A stretch of 64,000 nucleotides of DNA, taken from the NCBI RefSeq assembly GCF_002939785.1, contig NZ_MDEC01000006.1:1-64000 (forward strand). The letters are read 5' to 3'. Shown piece after piece: positions 55,719 to 64,000 of this stretch; position 1 is the stretch's first letter; the number at the start of each line of letters is the position of its first letter. A program made the translations under genes and the position numbers. Source of the stretch: Xanthomonas codiaei. Its GTDB lineage: Bacteria; Pseudomonadota; Gammaproteobacteria; Xanthomonadales; Xanthomonadaceae. The notes under the pieces were generated by a model. It saw only the letters and a program-made list of their open reading frames with translations, ran no database searches and was not told the DNA's origin.

Positions 55719-56155
55719 GGCTGACAAACTCCAGGCTAAGAGAGGAATGCAGTCGACGCCGGGGTGGAGCCACGGGCGGCCAGCGGGCAGACGGATACGA
55801 CGGCGCCGATGTGGCGCGCGCGAAGTGACGAACGTCTGGAAAAGGACGGGACTGGAAAGCCGTGCTCAGAACAACATGAAAACCGAAGATACGAACCTGC
55901 AGCATGCAACTGCAGGCACATCGTTGCGCCTGCCGCTGCCACGCGCAGTGGCGATGCGAAGTGCCGTCGAGTAAACGGAAGCAGGTTGCGGGCCTGGGTT
56001 GCAATTGCGCTGATGGATCTTCGTATTCCCTCAGTGCGTCACAGTGCCGGCGCGCAGATCAGCGCAGCGGCCACTTCACATTCGCTTCAAATTCGCCTCA
56101 AACCCCCATCACCGACACGGCGCAGCCTGAGCACCTCCCAGACTGAGGACGGTCG

Positions 56156-57475
56156 ATGAAATCCCTGAAACTGTTGTTGCGCTTCGCCACCATCGGCGGG
56201 TTGATCCTGCTGTTGCTGATTCCCTTGTTGCTGATCCGTGGCGCGGTACAGGACCGTGCCCGCTACCGCGACGAGGCGGTGGAACGGGTAGCGCAGAGCA
56301 AGGCCGGCGAGCAGCAGTTCATCGCGCCGGTGCGCGTGCTGCCCTACACCGAGGAGGTCCAGGTGACCGAGCCGGACGAGCAGGGTAACCAGCGCAAGAT
56401 GTGGCGCAAGCGCGAGGGCGCGCTGTTGCAGACCCCGCGCAGCCTGAAACTGAGCGGCGAGATGGTGCCGTCTGTACGCGAAGTGGGCCTGTACCGCGTG
56501 CAGGTGTATTCCTGGAAAGCGACGCTGCACGCCGAATACGAACCGCTGGACTACGCCGCCGTGCCCACCCGCGTCTACGGCCAGCCGCATCTGGCGGTGG
56601 GCATTTCCGATGTGCGCGGGCTGGTCGGCACGCCGCGGCTGCAGGTGGACGGGCGTGCGGTGGCGCTGCAAAGCGGTGCCGGCGCGCTGGCGGATCGGTC
56701 GGCGGGCGTGCACGCCGAACTGAGCCCGCTGGCCGATCCGCTGGCCGGACGGCTGCAGGCGGGCAATGTGGTGGACATGCAGTTCGTGCTGGACGGCACC
56801 CGCCGGCTGGCCATCGCACCGATCGCCGACAACAACGAGATCGCCTTGCGCTCCACCTGGCAGCACCCGTCCTTCGGTGGTCGGTTCCTGCCCAACGCGC
56901 CCAGCATCGGGCCGAAGGGTTTCGATGCCAGCTGGTCGCTGTCCTCGCTGGCGACCGGCGCACAGACCCAACTGCAGTCCAGCCAGTCCGGGCTGGACTT
57001 GCTGGAGGTGCGCCTAGTCGATCCGGTGGACGTCTATACCCAGGCCGACCGCGCCAGCAAGTACGGCATCCTGTTCGTGGTGCTGACCTTCGTGGCCTTC
57101 GTGCTGTTCGAGCTGATCAAGCGCCTGCCGATCCATCCGTTGCAATACCTGCTGGTCGGCCTGGCGCTGGCGATCTTCTTCCTGCTGCTGCTCAGCCTCT
57201 CCGAGCACATCGCGTTCTGGCAGGCGTATCTGGTGTCGGCGGCCGCGTGCATCGGGCTGCAGTTCTTCTACCTGTCCGGGGTATTGCGCAGCTGGGGGCG
57301 GGCAGCGGGATTCTCGGCGATGCTGACCGCGCTGTATGGCGTGCTGTACAGCCTGTTGATCTCCGAAGACAACGCGCTGCTGATGGGCTCGTTGCTGCTG
57401 TTCGGCATCCTGGCCAGCATCATGTGGGTGACCCGCAAGCTGGATTGGTACGAGCTTGGCAACAGCCTGCGCTGA
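56156..57475 (+). CDS. creD: CreD: inner-membrane protein of the Cre regulon
   Basis: 439 residues. An N-terminal helix (~9-27), a large periplasmic domain (~28-300; LVGTPRLQVDGRAVAL, ASWSLSSLA, RLVDPVDVYTQADRASKYG), then five to six helices near the C-terminus (GILFVVLTFVAFVLFELIK onward). The VDVYTQADRASKYGILF block is diagnostic of CreD, which is linked to envelope integrity and beta-lactam response. It is separated from creC by a convergent protease gene; a 139-residue gene follows after 7 nt. Confidence 0.93.
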   Translation: MKSLKLLLRFATIGGLILLLLIPLLLIRGAVQDRARYRDEAVERVAQSKAGEQQFIAPVRVLPYTEEVQVTEPDEQGNQRKMWRKREGALLQTPRSLKLSGEMVPSVREVGLYRVQVYSWKATLHAEYEPLDYAAVPTRVYGQPHLAVGISDVRGLVGTPRLQVDGRAVALQSGAGALADRSAGVHAELSPLADPLAGRLQAGNVVDMQFVLDGTRRLAIAPIADNNEIALRSTWQHPSFGGRFLPNAPSIGPKGFDASWSLSSLATGAQTQLQSSQSGLDLLEVRLVDPVDVYTQADRASKYGILFVVLTFVAFVLFELIKRLPIHPLQYLLVGLALAIFFLLLLSLSEHIAFWQAYLVSAAACIGLQFFYLSGVLRSWGRAAGFSAMLTALYGVLYSLLISEDNALLMGSLLLFGILASIMWVTRKLDWYELGNSLR

Positions 57476-57482
57476 GGTCGGC

Positions 57483-57902
57483 ATGAGGACGCAGGGACAG
57501 GTGGTCCGGCGGGCGCAGCGGCTGCTGCCCGCCGGGATCGAGACGGTGGCGCTGCTTCCCGCAGCGCCACCGCTCGCGTGGGAATGCTCGGCGCTGTCGG
57601 CCTTGCCGTTGGCCGGGCAGGGGCGCCGCGGCGTGATCGGCCTGCGCTTGCGCCAGGGCACGGTACAGGCGGTACGTAGCGGCGGTTGCGCGTTCTTGCA
57701 GGCCTCGCGGCAACAGCTGCAGGCCGGAGCCACGCTGCAGCGTCGCTACGGGCCATGGCAGCGCCTGAGCGATGGCAGTTACTGGGCCTGCAGCAGCGAT
57801 GCGCTGCTCGGGGTGCTGGTGGCAGCGGAAGAGGCCGCGGTGTGGTTGATGTGGCAACAGCCGGTTGCCACGCAGCGTCGCCACCGCAGCTGGTTGCGCT
57901 GA
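57483..57902 (+). CDS. Unknown protein in an operon with creD
   Basis: 139 residues. No signal peptide or membrane segment. Its frame begins 7 nt after the creD stop, so the two are probably co-transcribed. Composition is Gln/Arg/Ala-rich (QVVRRAQRLLPAG, QQLQAGATLQRRYGPWQRLSDG), with a short beta pattern and three Cys. No family recognised. A Cre-regulon role is inferred only from position. Confidence 0.65.
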   Translation: MRTQGQVVRRAQRLLPAGIETVALLPAAPPLAWECSALSALPLAGQGRRGVIGLRLRQGTVQAVRSGGCAFLQASRQQLQAGATLQRRYGPWQRLSDGSYWACSSDALLGVLVAAEEAAVWLMWQQPVATQRRHRSWLR

Positions 57903-57953
57903 GCCGCGGTGGCGTGGCGGCACGATGCGCTCGGCTCGCTTACCATGGCCGGC

Positions 57954-58556
57954 ATGACCGGTGCTTCCCTCAGTGTTGAAGCGGTGAGCGGCAACGCGGT
58001 GTTGCCGTACCTGGATGCGGTGGCGCAGCTGCGCATCGCGGTGTTTCGCGCATGGCCGTATCTGTACGACGGCGATGCCGATTACGAACGCGGCTATCTG
58101 GCGGCATATGCGGCCTCGCCACGAAGCGTGTTCGTGCTGGCGCGCGATGGCGATGCGGTGGTCGGCGCCTCCACCGGCCTGCCGCTGCTCGACGATAGCG
58201 ATGCCTTCCACGCACCGTTCCGCGCAGCCGGCATCGACCCGGCCAGCGTGTTCTATTTCGGCGAGTCGGTGCTGCTGCCTGCGTACCGCGGGCGTGGCAT
58301 CGGCCATGCGTTCTTCGATCGCCGCGAGGCGCATGCGCGGGCGCTGGGACGCTTTGCGCTGACCGCCTTCTGCTCGGTGGATCGTGCACCAGACGATCCG
58401 CGCAAGCCCGCCGATTACCGTCCCAACGATGCGTTCTGGCGCAAGCGCGGCTATGCGCCGCAGCCGCACATGCAGGTGCGGCTGGTGTGGGCAGAGTTGC
58501 AGTTGGGCGAGATCGACCACAGCTTGAGCGTCTGGACACGCACGTTGGCAGACTAG
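57954..58556 (+). CDS. GNAT-family N-acetyltransferase
   Basis: 200 residues. The acetyl-CoA-binding loop is in SVLLPAYRGRGIGHAFFDRREAHARALG (RGRGIG near 108), followed by FALTAFCSVDRA and FWRKRGYAPQPHMQVRLVW. The N-terminus (LRIAVFRAWPYLYDGDADYERGYL) is typical of a bacterial family of GNAT proteins of unknown substrate. A second ATG at 57945 lies 9 nt upstream and could be the start. It is followed by the nitrilase gene on the same strand. Confidence 0.85.
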   Translation: MTGASLSVEAVSGNAVLPYLDAVAQLRIAVFRAWPYLYDGDADYERGYLAAYAASPRSVFVLARDGDAVVGASTGLPLLDDSDAFHAPFRAAGIDPASVFYFGESVLLPAYRGRGIGHAFFDRREAHARALGRFALTAFCSVDRAPDDPRKPADYRPNDAFWRKRGYAPQPHMQVRLVWAELQLGEIDHSLSVWTRTLAD

Positions 58557-58636
58557 TCGCGCTTGCACCGTCTGCGTTGTCTGGCTGCGACCATTGCCCG
58601 CCCGCGTGTCTCCACTGCCGCCACAGGACCCAGCCC

Positions 58637-59533
58637 ATGAATGCGCCGCTCACCATTGCCGTTGCCAAGTACCCGATCGGCCGCCCGGCGGATTTCGATG
58701 CGTTTGCCGTTCGCGTCTCGGCCCTTGTCGGCGAGGCTGCCTTGGCCGGTGCCCGCGTGGCGGTGTTGCCGGAATACCTGTCGCTGGAGCTGGGCGCGAC
58801 CTTCGGCACGCAGATTTCCGCCGGCCTGCCGGAATCCTTGGCCGCCATCCAGGCCTTGCGCGCGCCATGGCTCGAACTCTTCGCCGGCCTGGCGCGCCAG
58901 CACCGGCTGCACCTGGTACCCGGCAGTTTCCTGCTGGATACGGGCCAGGGCCGCTACCGCAATCGCAGCGACTGGTTCACTCCCGATGGCCGCCACGGCT
59001 GGCAGGACAAGCTGCAACTCACCGGTTTCGAAAAGGCCACCGGGCTGATCGACCCAGGCGATGCGCTCAAGGTGTTCGACGTCGATGGCGTGCGCGCGGC
59101 GATCGCGATCTGCTACGACAGCGAATTCCCGCTGCCGGTGCGCGCGCAGTACGAGGCCGGTGCACGCCTGCTGATCGTGCCCAGTTGTACCGACACTGCC
59201 GCTGGCGCCACCCGCGTACGCATCGGCTGCCTGGCGCGCGCGCTGGAAAACCGCATGTTCGTCGCCCAGTCGGTCACCGCCGGCCAGGCGCCCTGGAGCC
59301 CGGCGCTGGATATCAATACCGGCGAGGCGGCGGTGTTCGCGCCGATGGACGTGGGCTTTCCGGATGACGGCGTGCTGGCACAGACCGCAGGCGAGACGGT
59401 GTGGGCGTATGTGGCGCTGGATTTCGATGCCTTCGAGGCCAGCCGCGCGCAGGCGCAGGTGGCCAACGACCGCGATTGGCCCGGGCAGTGGGCGGCGGAT
59501 CTGGCGCGCGCCCGGCTGGCGGCGTGGGAGTGA
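58637..59533 (+). CDS. Carbon-nitrogen hydrolase (nitrilase/amidase family)
   Basis: 298 residues. The Glu-Lys-Cys catalytic triad is readable: Glu46 (VLPEYLSL), Lys125 (WQDKLQLTGFE) and Cys159 (IAICYDSEFPLP). The final quarter (ENRMFVAQSVTAG) matches nitrilase-superfamily ends. It hydrolyses an amide or nitrile bond in a small molecule; no substrate is deducible. It follows the GNAT gene on the same strand after 80 nt, which could pair acylation with deacylation, though that is speculation. Confidence 0.9.
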   Translation: MNAPLTIAVAKYPIGRPADFDAFAVRVSALVGEAALAGARVAVLPEYLSLELGATFGTQISAGLPESLAAIQALRAPWLELFAGLARQHRLHLVPGSFLLDTGQGRYRNRSDWFTPDGRHGWQDKLQLTGFEKATGLIDPGDALKVFDVDGVRAAIAICYDSEFPLPVRAQYEAGARLLIVPSCTDTAAGATRVRIGCLARALENRMFVAQSVTAGQAPWSPALDINTGEAAVFAPMDVGFPDDGVLAQTAGETVWAYVALDFDAFEASRAQAQVANDRDWPGQWAADLARARLAAWE

Positions 59534-59677
59534 GCCTGCGTCGATCGCGGCGGTGGAGTGGGCCAGGGACTGGCTTCAGCGCCACATCGCCTCTGTCCGC
59601 ACTGTCACGCCAGCGCCCACCAATGCCGCGGTCGTGGTGTACTGGCTGTCTTCTCCCGTAAGATCGCCCACCCGCTC

Positions 59678-60769
59678 ATGGCCAAGAAAACCCTGATTCC
59701 GCGCAGCGTCCGGCTTGAGTTCACGCCCGGCGCACTGGTGCACAGCAATCTCTCCGGCGCGGCGTTCACCGACGACTGGCTGTGGGTGGCCGGCGACGAA
59801 GCCTGCGCCGTGGACCGGTTGCGCAGGCTGCCGCCCGGCCAGCGCGAGACCTTGCGCTTCGGCCAGGGGCAGAGTTTTCCGCTGGCCGAGCTGCTGGACC
59901 TGCCGGGCGAAGACGCCGAGGAAGCCGACCTGGAAGGCATGGGGCTGTCGGATGGATATTTGTGGGTGGTCGGCTCGCATGGGTTGAAGCGCAAGAATGC
60001 CAAGCCCGGCCGCGACGACGCCGACAACGCCAAGCGCCTGACCAAGCTCAAGCTCGATGCCAACCGCCGCCTGCTGGCCTGCCTGCCGGTCGAACGCGAC
60101 GACGATGGCACGCCGCGGCTGGTGCGGCAGACCGCCGACGGCCGCCGCGCATTGCGGCTCAAGGGCGATGCCAAGCACAACCAGCTCACCGAGCTGCTGG
60201 CCGACGACCTGCATTTCGGCCCGTTCCTGAAGATTCCCGGCAAGGACAACGGCTTCGATATCGAAGGCATCGTGGCCGATGGTCAGCGCCTGTTGCTGGG
60301 CCTGCGCGGGCCGGTGCTGCGTGGCTGGTCGGCGCTGCTGGAAATCCAGGTGGAGGCGCATGGCGATCATCTGCGCCTGACGCCGCTGGACGACGACGGC
60401 ACCCTGCTGCGCAAGCACTTCCTGCAACTCGGTGGCCTAGGCGTGCGCGACCTGCATTACTCCGGCGACGATCTGTACCTGCTGGCCGGGCCGACCATGG
60501 TGTTGAACGGCGAGATCCGCCTATTCAAATGGCCGGACGCGCGCAAGCAACTGGCCGCCAACCGGGAACCGGTGCGCTTCCAGCACACGCTGCTGGAGTC
60601 GGCCGTGCTGCCGCACGGCACCGACAGCGACCGCGCCGAGGCGATCTGCAACCTGCCGCCGCAGCTGGCCGGCAAGACGCCCAGCTGGCTGGTGCTGTAC
60701 GACGCACCCGGCCCGGCGCGCAGCGGCGGCGAGTGCGTGGTGTACGGCGACCTGCTGCGCAACCGCTGA
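59678..60769 (+). CDS. DUF3616-family protein
   Basis: 363 residues. The sequence is a chain of short beta-strand segments with Asp/Gly turns (LVHSNLSGAAFTDDWLWVAGDEACAVDRL, GLSDGYLWVVGSHGLKR, GFDIEGIVADGQRLLLGLRGPVLRGWSALL), the layout of DUF3616 beta-propeller-like proteins. There is no signal peptide or membrane segment. Function unknown. It lies between the nitrilase and gltX genes on the same strand. Confidence 0.82.
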   Translation: MAKKTLIPRSVRLEFTPGALVHSNLSGAAFTDDWLWVAGDEACAVDRLRRLPPGQRETLRFGQGQSFPLAELLDLPGEDAEEADLEGMGLSDGYLWVVGSHGLKRKNAKPGRDDADNAKRLTKLKLDANRRLLACLPVERDDDGTPRLVRQTADGRRALRLKGDAKHNQLTELLADDLHFGPFLKIPGKDNGFDIEGIVADGQRLLLGLRGPVLRGWSALLEIQVEAHGDHLRLTPLDDDGTLLRKHFLQLGGLGVRDLHYSGDDLYLLAGPTMVLNGEIRLFKWPDARKQLAANREPVRFQHTLLESAVLPHGTDSDRAEAICNLPPQLAGKTPSWLVLYDAPGPARSGGECVVYGDLLRNR

Positions 60770-60803
60770 ACCGGCGGGCCGGGCAGGGCCGCGCCGCGCA
60801 AGG

Positions 60804-60809
60804 TAAAAT
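60804..60809 (+). promoter_or_regulatory. Candidate -10 box of gltX
   Basis: TAAAAT 31 nt before the gltX ATG in a short gap. No convincing -35 was found, so this is tentative. Confidence 0.25.
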
Positions 60810-60839
60810 CGGCCCATCCCACGTTTGCCCGAGCGCTCC

Positions 60840-62243
60840 ATGACCTGCCGCACCCGCTTTGCCCCCAGCCCCACCGGTTACCTGCATATCGGCGGCGCCC
60901 GCACCGCCCTGTATTGCTGGCTGGAGGCACGTCGTCGCGGCGGGCAGTTCGTGCTGCGCATCGAAGACACCGACCGCGAACGCAGCACCCAGGCGGCCAT
61001 CGACGCCATCCTGGAAGCGATGGACTGGCTGGGCCTGGACTACGACGAAGGCCCGGTCTACCAGACCCAGCGCATCGCGCGCTACCAGGAAGTGGCCGAG
61101 CAGCTGCTGGCGCAGGGCAAGGCGTATTACGCCTACGAGACCCGCGAAGAACTCGATGCCATGCGCGAGGCGGCGATGGCCAAACAGGAAAAGCCGCGCT
61201 ACAACGGCGCCGCCCGCGAGCAGAACCTGCCGCACCGCGACGACCCCAACCGCGTCATCCGCTTCAAGAATCCGCTCGACGGCAGCGTGGTGTTCGACGA
61301 CCTGATCAAGGGCCGCATCGAGATCGCCAACAGCGAGCTCGACGACATGGTGATCTTCCGCCCGGACGGCTACCCCACCTACAACTTCGCGGTGGTGGTG
61401 GACGACTGGGACATGGGCATCACCGAGGTGATCCGCGGCGACGACCACATCAACAACACCCCGCGCCAGATCAACATCTACCAAGCGCTGGGTGCGCCGG
61501 TGCCGCGTTTCGGCCACATGCCGATGATCCTGGACGAGGAGGGCGCCAAGCTCTCCAAGCGCACCGGCGCGGCCGACGTGATGCAGTACAGGGACGCCGG
61601 CTACCTGCCGCACGCCCTGATCAACTACCTGGCCCGCCTGGGCTGGTCGCATGGCGACCAGGAGCTGTTCAGCCGCCAGGAGCTGCTGGACCTGTTCGAC
61701 ATCACCGACGTCAATTCCAAGGCCGCGCGGCTGGACATGGCCAAGCTCGGCTGGGTCAACCAGCATTATCTCAAGACCGACGACCCGGCCAGCATCGCGC
61801 CGCAGCTGGAATACCAGCTGGGCAAGCTCGGCATCGACGTGGCCGATGGCCCGGCCGCTGCCGATGTGGTGGTGGCGCTGCGCGAGCGTGTGCAGACGCT
61901 CAAGGACATGGCAGAAAAGGCGGTGGTCTGGTACCGGCCGCTGGAGGTCTACGACGAGGCGGCGGTGATCAAGCACCTGAAGCTGGGGGCCGAAGTGCCG
62001 CTGGGCAAGGCGCGCGAGCTGCTGGCGGCACAGCGCGAATGGACCGTGGAGAGCGTCTCGGCCGCGCTGCACGATGCCGCCGCGGCGCTGGAGCTGGGCA
62101 TGGGCAAGGTGGCCCAGCCGCTGCGCGTGGCCATCACCGGCACCCAGGTCAGCCCGGACATTTCGCAGACGGTGTACCTGGCCGGCCGCGAGGGTGCCTT
62201 GAAACGCATCGATGCGGCACTCATCAAGATAGGAGCGGCCTGA
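60840..62243 (+). CDS. gltX: Glutamyl-tRNA synthetase
   Basis: 467 residues, normal length. The class I signature is [17 protein letters not shown] at the N-terminus and the KMSKS-type loop is [15 protein letters not shown] (~240). It charges tRNA-Glu. The ATG at 60840 is chosen over an upstream in-frame TTG. A zur-like gene follows after 13 nt. Confidence 0.97.
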   Translation: MTCRTRFAPSPTGYLHIGGARTALYCWLEARRRGGQFVLRIEDTDRERSTQAAIDAILEAMDWLGLDYDEGPVYQTQRIARYQEVAEQLLAQGKAYYAYETREELDAMREAAMAKQEKPRYNGAAREQNLPHRDDPNRVIRFKNPLDGSVVFDDLIKGRIEIANSELDDMVIFRPDGYPTYNFAVVVDDWDMGITEVIRGDDHINNTPRQINIYQALGAPVPRFGHMPMILDEEGAKLSKRTGAADVMQYRDAGYLPHALINYLARLGWSHGDQELFSRQELLDLFDITDVNSKAARLDMAKLGWVNQHYLKTDDPASIAPQLEYQLGKLGIDVADGPAAADVVVALRERVQTLKDMAEKAVVWYRPLEVYDEAAVIKHLKLGAEVPLGKARELLAAQREWTVESVSAALHDAAAALELGMGKVAQPLRVAITGTQVSPDISQTVYLAGREGALKRIDAALIKIGAA

Positions 62244-62256
62244 CGCCGGAGCCTGT

Positions 62257-62778
62257 ATGACCAAGCACACCCACGCGCAGGAGCATGCCTGCACCGAACC
62301 GCATCACCACGTCGACGACGCCAACAGCTTCGTGCGCGCGGTGGAGCGCGCCTGCAGCGAGCGCGGCCTGCGGCTGACGCCGATCCGCGCCAACGTCCTG
62401 CGGCTGATCGCCGATGCCGGCAAACCGGTCAAGGCCTACGAACTGCTGGACTGGGTGCGCGAAGGCAAGGGCGTGGGCGCCGATGCGCCGCCCACGGTGT
62501 ACCGCGCGCTGGATTTCCTGATGGCCAACGGCTTCGTGCACAAGCTCGAATCGGTCAATGCCTTCGTCGCCTGCCATCACCCCAACAGCGCCCAGCATTC
62601 GGTGCCGTTTTTGATCTGCGATCGCTGCCATAGCGCGGTGGAGCTGGAAGACCGCGACGTGGTCTCGCAACTGGAAGCCCGCGCCAAGGCGCTGGGTTTC
62701 CAGCCGCAGGCGCAGACGCTGGAAGTGCATGGCCTGTGCGCCAAGTGTGCAGTGGTGGAGTCGGCGCTGCCGGCCTGA
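62257..62778 (+). CDS. zur: Zur-type zinc uptake regulator (Fur family)
   Basis: 173 residues. A His-rich N-terminus (HTHAQEHACTEPHHHVDD) precedes the winged helix (RGLRLTPIRANVLRLIADAGKPVKAYELLDWV). The dimerisation domain shows FVACHHPNSAQHSVPFLICDRCHSAVEL (CxxC) and VHGLCAKCAVV (CxxC), the two Cys pairs of the structural zinc site found in Zur. It represses zinc uptake when zinc is plentiful. It lies 13 nt after gltX, so it may be co-transcribed with it; no own promoter was seen. Confidence 0.9.
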   Translation: MTKHTHAQEHACTEPHHHVDDANSFVRAVERACSERGLRLTPIRANVLRLIADAGKPVKAYELLDWVREGKGVGADAPPTVYRALDFLMANGFVHKLESVNAFVACHHPNSAQHSVPFLICDRCHSAVELEDRDVVSQLEARAKALGFQPQAQTLEVHGLCAKCAVVESALPA

Positions 62779-63201
62779 CGCCAGCAGTGGCGCGTGGCGC
62801 GGCGTCGGCGCGTTGCATGGAGCCGGTGATACGCGCGCGCGGGTGCGGCAACAGGCCGGTGACCAGGCCCGGCATCGTAGTCGCCACGGGTGGATGAAGC
62901 GCGCGTGCCGGTGCGGACAGTCCAGCCCGCGTGTGCGTCGAACGCGCGGCGGCCGGCAGCGCATGGTCGTCGCGCCTGCATTGATGCATGCGGTTTCTAA
63001 CGGCATGCGCGATTGGGGGCTAACTGCCGGATGCCATGCGCGCTACAGTGCAGGCAGCTGGATCGAAGGCCCCGTGCAATCCCCTTGACCCGCACGTCGG
63101 GCACCGCTCCCGGCTGCCGTCGGCGATATCGATCATGGCCTTGACCGTGGTCGGAAGACACATGGTCGAGGCCGCGCACATCACACTCCAGGAGCACTGC
63201 A
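62779..63201. other. Intergenic stretch after zur
   Basis: About 420 bp with no supported frame, repeat copy or hairpin. It should hold the cupin gene promoter. Confidence 0.4.
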
Positions 63202-63690
63202 ATGCATCTGTCCGCCACGGTCATGTCGTTGACGATGATGGCCGCCACCACGCCGGGCCTCGAGGCCCCTGCCGACGACAAAGGCGCGCCGATCCGCGTG
63301 AACAAGGCCGGTAGCGCCGCATCGTCGGTGGGCCCGGCCGCGTATTTCACTGGCAAGGTGCGCATCGATGCACCGTTCCAGGCCGATGCGCCAGCGCGGG
63401 TCGGCGGCGCCACCGTGACCTTCGAGCCGGGTGCGCGCACCGCATGGCACACGCATCCGCTGGGGCAGACGTTGATCGTCACTGCCGGCGCCGGGCGTGT
63501 GCAGGAGTGGGGCAAGCCGGCGCAGGAGCTTCGCCCCGGCGATATCGTGTGGATTCCGCCGGGCGTCAAGCATTGGCATGGCGCCAACGCGACCGTGGCG
63601 ATGTCGCATATCGCCATCGCCGAGGCCGTGGATGGCTCGCCGGTCACCTGGCTGGAGCAGGTGACGGATGCGCAGTACGCCGCCGATTGA
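63202..63690 (+). CDS. Exported cupin-domain protein
   Basis: 162 residues. A short hydrophobic N-terminus (MHLSATVMSLTMMAATTPG) suggests export, although the core is short. The cupin motif 1 is GARTAWHTHPLGQTLIVTAGAGRVQEWG (metal His in HTH) and motif 2 is PGDIVWIPPGVKHWHGA. Such small cupins are often found with AraC regulators and oxidoreductases and can be metal-dependent lyases or isomerases; no function is assigned. The partial AraC gene at the right edge converges on it. Confidence 0.82.
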   Translation: MHLSATVMSLTMMAATTPGLEAPADDKGAPIRVNKAGSAASSVGPAAYFTGKVRIDAPFQADAPARVGGATVTFEPGARTAWHTHPLGQTLIVTAGAGRVQEWGKPAQELRPGDIVWIPPGVKHWHGANATVAMSHIAIAEAVDGSPVTWLEQVTDAQYAAD

Positions 63691-63839
63691 GCGAGCCGCC
63701 CGCCGATAGCGCGATGCCGCGATGCGGGCGACGTGGCGGCCAGCGCACTGGCGCCGAGTGCGCGACCACCGCGCGGGGATGCGCGCCGTGATCCGCATGT
63801 GCTTGGCGCGCTGTCTTCGCGCAGGGCGGCTGGCCGTGC

Positions 63840-64000
63840 TCACGCCAGCTCGGTGGCCGTGGGCGTGCTGGCGCGCAGCCGCTGCGCATCGCGCGCTGGC
63901 GGCTCGCCCAGGATGCGCGCGTAGTCGCGGCTGAACTGCGAGGCGCTTTCGTAGCCCACCCGGAAGCCGGCATCGGCAGCGGTGAGCGCTTCGGCCACCA
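63840..64000 (-). CDS. AraC-family regulator, C-terminal part (runs off the right edge)
   Basis: Reading minus from 64000, a frame of 52 codons ends in TGA at 63840-63842. It reads [18 protein letters not shown] then [20 protein letters not shown]. The block [18 protein letters not shown] is the second helix-turn-helix of AraC/XylS proteins. The remaining N-terminal sensor and first helix-turn-helix lie outside the window. It is convergent with the cupin gene. Confidence 0.85.
   Translation of the reverse strand, partial: VAEALTAADAGFRVGYESASQFSRDYARILGEPPARDAQRLRASTPTATELA

Noticed and set aside
1..64000. CRISPR arrays, rRNA or tRNA genes
   Set aside because: No regularly spaced repeat array and no cloverleaf-like or rRNA sequence was seen in the gaps.

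Overview
This window looks like chromosomal DNA of a Xanthomonas species or a very close relative. The DNA is GC-rich (mid-60s percent by eye). It carries a lipase with the Q-tailed XVIPCD C-terminal signal used by the Xanthomonadales bacteria-killing type IV secretion system. It also has a creB-creC...creD arrangement, a cstA-ybdD pair, a PaoABC-type molybdoenzyme cluster, and the short palindrome-bearing intergenic repeats typical of the genus. I see no rRNA, tRNA or CRISPR array. All calls are by reading the sequence; no database search was possible.

Layout. 1-1.5 kb: a degenerate left edge (half of an XRE-type helix-turn-helix protein, a frameshifted unrecognised gene) and a small DUF2384 antitoxin-like protein. 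1.5-7.6 kb: a MipA-type outer-membrane protein, an OmpR/histidine-kinase pair, a membrane diguanylate cyclase and an MDR oxidoreductase. 8.1-14.2 kb: an exported three-subunit molybdenum aldehyde oxidoreductase (paoABC-like) with its XdhC-type maturation factor and a MocA-type cofactor nucleotidyltransferase. 14.7-19.6 kb: a small protein, a DUF819 membrane protein, the XVIPCD lipase with an ankyrin lipoprotein that is its probable immunity protein, and a HAD phosphatase. 19.6-20.4 kb: a repeat-rich gap. 20.4-33 kb: cstA-ybdD, two pirins, an OsmC protein, endonuclease V, gpmA, an M13 peptidase, a ClsC-like phospholipase D and a small unknown protein.

33.5-41.8 kb is one minus-strand chemotaxis operon in the order STAS - cheA - mcp - cheW - receiver-EAL - cheR - cheB, with a good match to a FliA (sigma-28) promoter in front of it. 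It couples a chemoreceptor array to a c-di-GMP phosphodiesterase output.

42.3-49.8 kb holds mfd and, just past its 3' end, a two-gene segment bounded by a second, diverged copy of the last ~129 bp of mfd in direct orientation. This is the signature of an insertion or partial duplication at the mfd 3' end. The segment encodes a 981-residue Q/A/E-rich protein that appears to have lost its N-terminus at the repeat junction, and a coiled-coil membrane protein.

49.8-64 kb: a tandemly duplicated 326-bp non-coding unit, a GNAT protein, rlmJ, creBC, an oppositely oriented secreted papain-like protease, creD with a small downstream gene, a GNAT protein, a nitrilase-family hydrolase, a DUF3616 protein, gltX, a zur-like regulator, a secreted cupin, and the C-terminus of an AraC regulator running off the right edge.

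The most interesting regions are the mfd-repeat-bounded module, the effector/immunity pair, the FliA-driven chemotaxis/c-di-GMP operon and the non-coding repeat family.
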